Of a stretch of DNA of 11,052 bases, positions 1 through 5,325 are shown piece by piece. The stretch spans positions 1 through 11,052 of the forward strand of contig JAOUDF010000068.1 of assembly GCA_029859385.1 (NCBI GenBank), in the 5' to 3' direction. Position numbers and translations under genes: made by a program. Origin of the DNA: Nitrospirota bacterium (GTDB lineage: Bacteria; Nitrospirota; JAOUDF01). Positions within the stretch are counted from its first letter, which is position 1, and every line of letters starts with the position of its first letter. Under the pieces are notes generated by a model, which made no database searches, was not told where the DNA came from, and saw only the letters and a list, made by a program, of their open reading frames with translations.

Positions 1-2
1 TC

Positions 3-434
3 CTTACCGCCCTTTACGATACGGCGAACAGGCCGGGAGGATTTAACAAGGAGATCAGGATATTCTCCAACGATCCCAAAACTCCCGAAAAGGTAGTGGT
101 GATAGACGGAGTAGTAAAGCCGCGGCCCATGCCGATGATTGGCGTGGAGCCTGCCTTCATGAACCTGGGCAAGGTGAAGATCAATGAAGAGCGGCTTCTG
201 AAGGTTGCTGTCTCCAACATGGGGGAAAAGGAGCTCGAGCTCTACAGCATCAGTTCGAGGGACGGCAGCATAAAGCTTTTAGACAAGGAGATGAGGATAG
301 CGCCGGGAGAGAAGGTAGACCTGGAGCTTTCCTACAAGCGGACGGCAGCGGGCAGTTTCCGCGAGGTGTTTCTGGTGATGTCCAATGCCCGCCGGGCGAC
401 GGTATCGCTGGTGGTAACGGGTGAGACCGAATAG
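3..434 (+). CDS. DUF1573-family protein, 5'-truncated by the window edge
   Basis: The frame is open from base 3 with no stop, so the gene starts outside the window; an internal GTG at 96 is only a valine. The visible 143 residues include NRPGGFNKEIRIFSNDPKTP followed by a short strand ending VIDGVVKP. This is the signature of DUF1573 (ASH/MSP-like immunoglobulin fold), in which a sentence such as 'SND..P...L.I.G.V' closes the domain. A second beta-rich half (roughly 50-143 of the visible part, GVEPAFMNLGKVKINEERLL to VVTGETE) looks like another Ig-like unit. Such proteins are usually exported, but the N-terminus is not visible here. It ends 9 nt before the next gene and is probably cotranscribed with it. 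Family assignment is fairly firm; molecular role is unknown. Confidence 0.75.
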   Translation, partial: LTALYDTANRPGGFNKEIRIFSNDPKTPEKVVVIDGVVKPRPMPMIGVEPAFMNLGKVKINEERLLKVAVSNMGEKELELYSISSRDGSIKLLDKEMRIAPGEKVDLELSYKRTAAGSFREVFLVMSNARRATVSLVVTGETE

Positions 435-443
435 AGAGGTGAT

Positions 444-1472
444 ATGACAAGATTGTTGCAGGCAGCAGTTGGTGTAGCGGTGGTATTGGGTTTTGTGGCG
501 GTGCAGGTCGACGTCTCGTCGGCCATGGGCAAGGCGCCGAAGAAAGAGGACCTTTCTGTCTGGCGGGTAAACCCCGACGAGATGCTCGAAATTCCACTCT
601 TTTCCGAGGACACCTTTCCTCCGATCCTTGAGCCCAAGTCGGATACCGTCGACAAGACGCCGTTTGCCGATACTGAAATGGTCATCGGGGTAGTCGTCAA
701 CGGGGAAGCAAAGGCCTATCCCATAGGCATCCTTAACTATCACGAGATGGTAAACGACGTGGTGGGTAAAGAGCCGATCCTGGTGACCTATTCGCTCCTC
801 GGCGATATCGGCATGGTCTTCAAGAGCCTTCAGGGGACGGAGACCCTTGTCTTCAGCAACTCCGGCCGCCTCTATCGCTCCAACCTCGTATTCTATGACG
901 GCAGGACCCGCTCCTACTGGTCCCAGGCCTGGGGCATGGGGATCAAGGGCGCCCATGTCAACGAGCAACTCACCAGGCTTCCCGTAGTGAGGACCACTCT
1001 GGGGCTTTGGAAAAAGGCGCATCCGAAGACGCTGGTGCTCTCGAAGAAGACCGGCTCAACCCGGAACTACTTCAAGTACCCCTATGGCGACTATTACACC
1101 AACGAGCGGATACTTTACCCCGTGGCGAACCTCGACAAGATGAAGCTGCACCCCAAGGAGTCCATGACCTTTGTGGCCGAGCCCGACAAGAAGGTGGTGC
1201 AGAACAGTTTCTCCGGCGCCTTTGCGCAGTTTCAGAACTCGGTGGTGAAGGAGAAAGGGTTCATGTCGTCCCCCTTCGGCTCAGGCTGGGTTGTGGCCCT
1301 GTGGGATTCGTCGTTCGAGACGGTGAGGGTCTATGCGGTTTCGGAAGAAGTGACGGCAGTATCGGGTAGTTCCGTCTCTCTGAAGAGTGGGAAGAAGGCC
1401 GCTGTCAAAGACCTGAAGGAGATGCCTTCCAGCCGGGCTTTTGCGTTCATCCTGCCAGGGTTGTTTCAGTAA
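444..1472 (+). CDS. DUF3179 domain-containing exported protein lacking the CPLC motif
   Basis: 342 residues, ATG preceded by AGAGGTGAT. Residues 1-27 look like a signal peptide (hydrophobic stretch VGVAVVLGFVAVQV, then SSA-MG). Residues about 78-210 match DUF3179 by eye: VIGVVVNGEAKAYPIGILNY, HEMVNDVVG, SGRLYRSNLVFYDGRTRSYW, SQAWG and TTLGLWKKAHPKTLVLS follow the family's order. Most members carry TYCPLCGSA at the centre; here residues 115-121 read TYSLLGD, and I find no cysteine anywhere in the protein. If the cysteines bind a metal or are otherwise functional in the family, this paralogue has lost that property. The last 26 bp overlap the 3' end of the convergent RAYT gene. The function of DUF3179 is not known to me. 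Confidence 0.85.
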   Translation: MTRLLQAAVGVAVVLGFVAVQVDVSSAMGKAPKKEDLSVWRVNPDEMLEIPLFSEDTFPPILEPKSDTVDKTPFADTEMVIGVVVNGEAKAYPIGILNYHEMVNDVVGKEPILVTYSLLGDIGMVFKSLQGTETLVFSNSGRLYRSNLVFYDGRTRSYWSQAWGMGIKGAHVNEQLTRLPVVRTTLGLWKKAHPKTLVLSKKTGSTRNYFKYPYGDYYTNERILYPVANLDKMKLHPKESMTFVAEPDKKVVQNSFSGAFAQFQNSVVKEKGFMSSPFGSGWVVALWDSSFETVRVYAVSEEVTAVSGSSVSLKSGKKAAVKDLKEMPSSRAFAFILPGLFQ

Positions 1473-2016
1473 AGGCGGGGTTCTCTTCGTCCTCGGCCCA
1501 TGTTGCCGGATTGTTGGCGATATATTCGCGGGTATCGCACAATTCGTCGTCGTTCCTGATGACGCGTTCGTAGTAGTTGCGTTGCCAGAGACGGCCGGGA
1601 AATGGCGGCCAATCGTTTTGTTTTACGCCGGTTATGTACCCATTTGTGGTCATCGTTTTGAACCAATCCATGATGTCACCCAATGTAGGGTGCCCTTCTT
1701 TATCACGGTTAACATTATCAGGGCGGCCACATAGGGCCACCCCTACGATGGCAATAATCCCGTGAAAATGATTGGGCATGACAATGGCCGCATCGGTTTC
1801 TATCGTCGGGAATTTGTTGTTCAATTCATCCCACCATTGCCAAACCATCCGCCCCGCATCATTCAACATCATTTCCCCATTCACCACATCTCCAAATAAA
1901 CATTCTCGGTTCTGAACGCATATCGTTACTAAATATGCGCCCGCATTGGAATAATCGAAATGCCGTAAACGAATGGAGCGGCGGTGGTGGATGTCGGGAT
2001 TGTATTTGTTTGGCAT
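1447..2016 (-). CDS. REP-associated tyrosine transposase (RAYT, Y1_Tnp / IS200-like)
   Basis: 189 residues. RAYTs are single-copy HUH enzymes that cut and rejoin single-stranded DNA at REP palindromes. Visible signatures: YNPDIHHRRSIRLRHFDYSN and GAYLVTICVQNRECLFG at the N-terminus, the HUH motif in VMPNHFHGIIAIV (H83-F84-H85), and LWQRNYYERVIRNDDEL with Y148/Y149 as the nucleophile candidates, followed by REYIANNPATW. No inverted terminal repeats or partner gene are present, as expected for a RAYT rather than an insertion sequence. Residues 91-111 (VGVALCGRPDNV to GHPT) are encoded by a degenerate copy of the REP pair that lies upstream. The start at 2016 has no Shine-Dalgarno; a REP ends 6 nt upstream. 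Probably intact, since the frame is complete and both catalytic motifs are present. The 3' end overlaps the DUF3179 gene by 26 bp. Confidence 0.92.
   Translation of the reverse strand: MPNKYNPDIHHRRSIRLRHFDYSNAGAYLVTICVQNRECLFGDVVNGEMMLNDAGRMVWQWWDELNNKFPTIETDAAIVMPNHFHGIIAIVGVALCGRPDNVNRDKEGHPTLGDIMDWFKTMTTNGYITGVKQNDWPPFPGRLWQRNYYERVIRNDDELCDTREYIANNPATWAEDEENPAFTETTLAG
1685..1746 (-). repeat. Degenerate REP pair embedded in frame in the RAYT gene
   Basis: 1721-1746, read on the minus strand, begins GTAG and forms a stem GGGTGGCC / GGCCGCCC (one T-G wobble) around loop CTATGT. It differs by a single base from the REP at 2070-2095. 1685-1695 (GTAGGGTGCCC on the plus strand) looks like the 26-nt partner REP of 2023-2048 reduced by 15 nt. 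The unit therefore has the same partners, order and orientation as the intact pair upstream of the gene. Confidence 0.8.
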
Positions 2017-2022
2017 ATTGTC

Positions 2023-2095
2023 GTAGGGGCACCCCTGCGTGGGTGCCCTTTGTCGCGGTTTGAATTATAGGGCGGCCACATAGGGCCGCCCCTAC
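2023..2095. repeat. Inverted pair of GTAG-type REP palindromes upstream of RAYT
   Basis: Two 26-nt units point towards each other with a 21-nt spacer. The first, 2023-2048 on the plus strand, is GTAG followed by the perfect 8-bp stem GGGCACCC / GGGTGCCC with loop CTGCGT. The second, 2070-2095 read on the minus strand, is GTAG followed by stem GGGCGGCC / GGCCGCCC with loop CTATGT. The 5' GTAG next to a hairpin foot is the known recognition feature of RAYT enzymes. The pair ends 6 nt before the RAYT ATG. Confidence 0.9.
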
Positions 2096-2109
2096 AATAT
2101 AACCCAAAA

Positions 2110-2148
2110 AGAAAACCCCGCCCCGGTTGCCCGGAGCGGGGTTTTTTT
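2110..2148 (-). terminator. Intrinsic terminator of the porin gene (probably bidirectional)
   Basis: 2112-2121 (AAAACCCCGC) pairs with 2136-2145 (GCGGGGTTTT). After one C-A mismatch, CCGG at 2123-2126 pairs with CCGG at 2131-2134 around a TTGC loop. On the minus strand the hairpin, 24 nt after the porin stop, runs into TTTTCTTTTT. On the plus strand it is followed by seven T's, so it could also stop transcription arriving from the left. Confidence 0.88.
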
Positions 2149-2171
2149 GTTAACCCGGATCGAAACCCGAA

Positions 2172-3608
2172 TTAGAAGGTCAGCTTGATCTGAGCATAAG
2201 CCCAGGTCTGGTCGTCGTCGTCGGCATAGATGCGAACGCCGCCGCCAGTGAGGTCCGTATCACCGAGGTCGCCAGGGAAGAAGATGCTGTAACCACCCTC
2301 GAGGGAGAGGTTGTCGGCATACTTGTACTTGACGCTTATATCAAGCTCGGAGCCGAGGTCATCCTCGGAGTTGTTGGCATACTGAGCAGTGGTAACAGTG
2401 CCAAGAGTCCTGGCGCCGCCAGCGTTGTACCAGTAGTCCTTCTCCTCGTTCAGCTTGAAGTTCCAGTAGTCAGCCTGAATATAGAGGGCCTTGGTGGGCT
2501 TGATGCTGGCACCGAACCTCCAGGCTTCGACGTTCTGGAAACCAACCAGGTCCATATAGCCGAGCTGGGCATGGCCAGTAGGGAAGAGCTGGTTGAAGGT
2601 CTCGGTGTCACTGTCGGTGGAGCTATCGTCACCGTCGGCATGGACGTACTCAACATAGAGCCTGGGGCTCATGTCCACAGGCAGGGTGTAGCCGACGTTG
2701 ATGGCATAAGCCATCGCATCGACATCGGCATCCTGGAAGGTGTTACCAGTCTGGTAGTTGAGTTCAGCGGTGTAGTCCAGGCCGCCGACCGCACCCTTGA
2801 TGCGAGCGCCGAGGGTGTAGATGTTGACAGAGCCTTCCTTGTTGGCGCCGGCTACGGTACCATCACCATCAGCATCGCCGTAGCTGATCCCGCTGATCAG
2901 CGCTGTACCAGTATCATTTCCGTTATTGGCCGAAGAATCGCTCGCTACGTTGCTACCACCGTCCCTGAGCCACAGGGCATAGACATCAATGACGTTGTCC
3001 TTGAGGCCCTTGTAGGTCAACCACGCACCAAAGAAGTCCTGGTCGTTGTCATTACCCTCGATTGTGTTGGTGGTCCATGAATTCTCGTCGACTTTCGCGC
3101 CCCACACATCGAGGGCGATGTCGCCGGAGCTGTACATGAACTTGACCGCATCGAACCTGCGGCCGGTATCAGCCCAGTCAAGGCCACCTACCAGCCTCTG
3201 ATCGCCGTAGGAGAGAACCTGACGGCCGAGACGGGCGGAGATCGGGGTGCCGAACACCTTGTTTATCTGGATATATGATTCGAAAACATCGGTGTTATTG
3301 AGGCCAGTTGTAGTACCGGAAGTGTTCTCAGCGGTGCTGGTCGTGCTCCCAGTGGCGCCCCAAATATGGATGTTCTGCAGCGAAACCTTACCGCTGATCT
3401 CATCGTTGACCTTGGCGTTTACCGTGATCCTGGTCCTCTGGTGGGTACCGTGCAGCGTGTCGGAGTTATCGTTGTTAAACGTCGCACTTTCCCTGTTCTC
3501 ATACTTGATCCTGACTTCACCGCCCACATCAACAGTGGCGGCGGCGGCCAGACCGGCGGTACCGATCATCATGAGACCGGCGCCGGCAATTGCAAGATAT
3601 TTCTTCAT
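2172..3608 (-). CDS. Alginate-export-family outer-membrane porin
   Basis: 478 residues. Residues 1-23 are a clean signal peptide (MKKYLAIAGAGLMMIGTAGL, AAA before the cut). The mature protein alternates short amphipathic strands with Asp/Asn/Gly/Thr-rich loops and ends in the aromatic KLTF expected of a barrel recognised by the BAM machinery. Residues 123-158, ISARLGRQVLSYGDQRLVGG then DWADTGRRFDAVKFMY, are the hallmark of the alginate-export (AlgE-like, PF13372) group. The substrate cannot be read from sequence; relatives are often annotated this way in organisms that make no alginate. Start chosen because AGGAGG lies 7 nt before the ATG, in the minus-strand stretch TTCAGGAGGATTTACAC. The gene stands alone, with its own leader region and terminator. 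Acidic loop repeats (DGDDSSTDSDTE; YADDDDQTW) suggest cation binding, which is inference only. Confidence 0.88.
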   Translation of the reverse strand: MKKYLAIAGAGLMMIGTAGLAAAATVDVGGEVRIKYENRESATFNNDNSDTLHGTHQRTRITVNAKVNDEISGKVSLQNIHIWGATGSTTSTAENTSGTTTGLNNTDVFESYIQINKVFGTPISARLGRQVLSYGDQRLVGGLDWADTGRRFDAVKFMYSSGDIALDVWGAKVDENSWTTNTIEGNDNDQDFFGAWLTYKGLKDNVIDVYALWLRDGGSNVASDSSANNGNDTGTALISGISYGDADGDGTVAGANKEGSVNIYTLGARIKGAVGGLDYTAELNYQTGNTFQDADVDAMAYAINVGYTLPVDMSPRLYVEYVHADGDDSSTDSDTETFNQLFPTGHAQLGYMDLVGFQNVEAWRFGASIKPTKALYIQADYWNFKLNEEKDYWYNAGGARTLGTVTTAQYANNSEDDLGSELDISVKYKYADNLSLEGGYSIFFPGDLGDTDLTGGGVRIYADDDDQTWAYAQIKLTF

Positions 3609-3712
3609 GTGTAAATCCTCCTGAATTGTTCAAAACTGCGCATACTTTCGTATGCATTCATGCTGCCTTACTACTGTTGCCTTGCAGCCAAACAACTGGG
3701 AAAGCCTTTCAT
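3605..3712 (-). other. Possible leader ORFs and hairpin in the porin 5' region
   Basis: Reading the minus strand towards the porin: AAGGAGGTG abuts an ATG at 3712 that opens a 13-codon frame (MKGFPSCLAARQQ) stopping at 3671. Nine nucleotides later an ATG at 3661, preceded by TAAGG, opens an 18-codon frame (MNAYESMRSFEQFRRIYT) whose TGA (3607-3605) overlaps the porin ATG as ATGA. Between them and the porin Shine-Dalgarno is a perfect 6-bp hairpin with a GAAA tetraloop (3640-3655, GCATAC / GTATGC). The first Shine-Dalgarno is too close to its ATG to be ideal. Translation of either frame is unproven. Confidence 0.35.
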
Positions 3713-3801
3713 CACCTCCTTATGAGAGAAATTTGCGACCTGCCCCGTGAGGCAGTGTCAAAAAAACCGGCCTGTTCGGCCCTTTACTACTAAACGTGCA
3801 G

Positions 3802-3850
3802 TAATTACCATTCGGCCAGCCTGTGTGTCAAGGTATTAATGATACAGGCT
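3802..3850 (-). promoter_or_regulatory. Candidate porin promoter with flanking inverted repeat
   Basis: On the minus strand a consensus TTGACA (3831-3826) is followed after 16 nt by GGTAAT, a 4-of-6 match to TATAAT, which would place the transcript start near 3795 and give a leader of about 190 nt. A 7-bp inverted repeat, AGCCTGT at 3818-3824 and ACAGGCT at 3844-3850, brackets the -35 element and could be a regulator site. The -35 is good and the -10 is weak. Confidence 0.4.
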
Positions 3851-4075
3851 ATTGTGGCTAGAGCGATAAAAGCAAGAGGTGTGCCTCAGGGTCGCAGGCT
3901 GAAGGCTGAAGGCTGAAGGCTGAAGTGGAAAATCTGAAAAAACAATGGGTTGAGGTGTGTAAAAAAAGTGGGAACAAATATTCGGCTTTGCCGTCTAATT
4001 ACCTCTGCCGTTGGTTTCTCCGCTTTTTGTGTCGTTAATGCGGCAGTTCTCTGTGGGGAAAATACAACAGGCGAT
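3851..4075. other. Gene-free stretch between the porin promoter and the holin-family gene
   Basis: No credible ORF: the only long frame here (3886-4098, minus) is low-complexity and reads through the heptamer repeat. Apart from that repeat I see a short CGGC-TTT-GCCG hairpin near 3984 and T-rich runs on the minus strand near 3960. These could loosely end the upstream operon, but the stem is only 4 bp. Confidence 0.5.
3897..3924. repeat. Tandem heptamer repeat, 4 x GGCTGAA
   Basis: Four perfect head-to-tail copies of GGCTGAA (TTCAGCC on the minus strand) lie in non-coding DNA. A 7-bp unit is not a multiple of 3 and would shift frame if it changed copy number in a gene. Similar TTCAGCC arrays occur in many unrelated bacterial genomes, from memory. 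Confidence 0.9.
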
Positions 4076-4450
4076 TCAGTCTGATTTTTTAGGAACAAGT
4101 ATCACTTCCAGAATCCAGCTGGTCACTGAAATGACCAGCGCCCCCTTGATAGCCGCCCAGATTCCATAAATCTCGAAACCGGGAACGATCCAGTCAGCCA
4201 GCATGAGCATGAGGCCGTTGATAACGAAGAGAAACAGGCCCAGGGTCAGGATGGTTACCGGCAGGGATATCAGTTTGACAACCGGCCGGATCACTGCATG
4301 GATTACGCTCAGCGACAGGGCTGCCCATGCGACAGGCATGGAGAGCGGGAGCTCGCCCTGTATGCTTATATCCCGGATAAGGTAATCGGCGGCAAGGATG
4401 GAGAGAAAATTGATGAAGATGCGGAGGAGGATTTTGATGATGAAGGACAT
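4076..4450 (-). CDS. Phage-holin-4_2 / YvlD-family membrane protein
   Basis: 124 residues, almost wholly hydrophobic with four likely membrane segments (about 4-22, 36-52, 60-85, 95-117). The motif order VIHAVIRPVVKLISLPVTIL, TLGLFLFVINGLMLMLADWI, VPGFEIYGIWAAIKGALVIS is that of PF04020, named phage holin 4_2 but mostly found as chromosomal envelope proteins such as B. subtilis YvlD. Nothing phage-like surrounds it. It is last in a minus-strand group with the YtxH and DUF948-like genes, suggesting a role in envelope stress or maintenance (inference). No Shine-Dalgarno precedes the ATG: a 60-nt perfect REP hairpin ends 6 nt upstream and occupies that place, so translation may be weak, coupled or regulated. 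Confidence 0.88.
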   Translation of the reverse strand: MSFIIKILLRIFINFLSILAADYLIRDISIQGELPLSMPVAWAALSLSVIHAVIRPVVKLISLPVTILTLGLFLFVINGLMLMLADWIVPGFEIYGIWAAIKGALVISVTSWILEVILVPKKSD

Positions 4451-4456
4451 TTTTCT

Positions 4457-4516
4457 GTAGGGGCACCCCTGTGTGGGTGCCCAAAATAAAGGGCACCCAC
4501 ACAGGGGTGCCCCTAC
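4457..4516. repeat. Perfect inverted REP pair between ytxH-like and holin-family genes
   Basis: 4457-4482 (GTAG plus stem GGGCACCC / GGGTGCCC, loop CTGTGT) and 4491-4516 are exact reverse complements separated by AAAATAAA. Each unit forms its own 8-bp hairpin, or the whole can fold into a 26-bp stem with an 8-nt loop. The unit is almost identical to 2023-2048 (loop CTGTGT instead of CTGCGT). It sits inside an operon, 6 nt from the ytxH-like stop and 6 nt from the next ATG. Confidence 0.93.
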
Positions 4517-4522
4517 AACAAT

Positions 4523-4870
4523 TTACGCCTTTTCGGCCAGTCTCTTCCGTTCCTTTTCCATGGCTTCTTTGCCGGCTTCGTAGGCGGCGGCAATGATACC
4601 CTTGGTTTCCTGGACGGTCTCCTTGCCATGCTCGATGGCATGGGTCAGGCTCTCCTTGCCTTCTTCATAGGACCGGAGAGTCCTTTCTTTTGCGGTCCTG
4701 GCCAGGGTTTCCCCCTTTTCCTTCAGTTCACCGGAAAGGTGCTTTATCTTTTCCCGGGTCTCTTTCCCCGACTGGGGGGCGAGAAGCAGCGCCAGTCCGG
4801 CGCCTACCAGGCCTCCAAGAAGAAACGATACCAGTATGGAACCTCCTGAATAATCTCTTTCGTCACTCAT
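4523..4870 (-). CDS. YtxH domain-containing protein
   Basis: 115 residues. An N-terminal glycine-rich membrane segment, ILVSFLLGGLVGAGLALLLA at residues 11-30, is followed directly by PQSGKETREKIKHL. That junction is the YtxH (PF12732) signature. The rest, residues 38-115, is a highly charged Lys/Glu helix with heptad-like spacing (EEGKESLTHAIEHGKE, AYEAGKEAMEKERKRLAEKA) that probably forms a coiled coil on the cytoplasmic side. In B. subtilis, ytxH belongs to the general stress regulon. A DUF948-like gene directly upstream parallels the YtxG-YtxH pairing there. Strong start: AAGGAGGTG 8 nt before the ATG, overlapping the end of the upstream gene. Function is unknown beyond stress association of relatives. 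Confidence 0.85.
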   Translation of the reverse strand: MSDERDYSGGSILVSFLLGGLVGAGLALLLAPQSGKETREKIKHLSGELKEKGETLARTAKERTLRSYEEGKESLTHAIEHGKETVQETKGIIAAAYEAGKEAMEKERKRLAEKA

Positions 4871-4876
4871 AATTCT

Positions 4877-5239
4877 TCACCTCCTTCGCAAGAAATCCAA
4901 AGCTGATACCATCATACGCGGTTTCGACTGTCCCGAGGCCGCGATCTTCCTTAATGCGATTATGGCGCCAATGGCCTCAGCGGCCACAACGATCTGATGC
5001 ACACTTTTTTTCAGCGCGACTACGGAGTGTTTCCATTGGTCCGCTCTGGCTGAAACGCTGTTTATTCTGGCCGAGAGAACCTTCAGTCCCTGGAGAAGCG
5101 GGCCAAGGGATGAGTCCAGCATGGCAGTGAAATTCTGGACGCCGGCCAATGTGCGCCGAACCTGAAGAAGAAGACTGGCTGAATAATAGACTATAACGGC
5201 AAGTGCGAGTGAAATGATGAGCAGGAAAATAAGTTGCAC
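4877..5239 (-). CDS. DUF948-like membrane-anchored protein
   Basis: 120 residues beginning with GTG, with GGGAG 6 nt upstream. One N-terminal membrane helix (residues 2-24, QLIFLLIISLALAVIVYYSA) is followed by a long amphipathic helical region without cysteines and a basic end (DFLRRR). Length, topology and position before a YtxH gene fit DUF948 (YtxG-like) proteins; the sequence match itself is loose, so this is partly a context call. First gene of the minus-strand envelope operon; its stop overlaps the ribosome-binding region of the next gene. The 86-nt space upstream holds a TATGAT (5275-5270) that could be a -10, but I see no good -35 at the right distance. Confidence 0.6.
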   Translation of the reverse strand: MQLIFLLIISLALAVIVYYSASLLLQVRRTLAGVQNFTAMLDSSLGPLLQGLKVLSARINSVSARADQWKHSVVALKKSVHQIVVAAEAIGAIIALRKIAASGQSKPRMMVSALDFLRRR

Positions 5240-5325
5240 GGTGGTCTCCCGGAAAGATGTCTATAGCTTATCATATGGCCGCGACGGTGTCCACGGCAGG
5301 ACAATGGATGCCGAGTAATGAACCC

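Noticed and set aside
279..1022. 247-residue minus-strand frame opposite the DUF3179 gene
   Set aside because: Antisense shadow: low-complexity His/Arg/Pro-rich composition, no recognisable domain and no ribosome-binding site, while the plus strand has a clear family match.
1859..2107. 82-residue minus-strand frame across the REP pair upstream of RAYT
   Set aside because: It is a translation of the repeats plus an out-of-frame part of the RAYT gene; useful only for showing that the REP frame is open.
3886..4098. 70-residue minus-strand frame ending in FSLQPSAFSLRP
   Set aside because: The C-terminus is a translated GGCTGAA array and the rest has no domain or start signal.
4076..4450. Prophage remnant suggested by the name phage holin
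   Set aside because: The family is mostly chromosomal and no other phage gene, integrase or attachment site is visible.
1685..4516. CRISPR array
   Set aside because: Repeats are palindromic, mostly inverted, irregularly spaced and next to a RAYT; there are no direct repeats with unique spacers and no cas genes.
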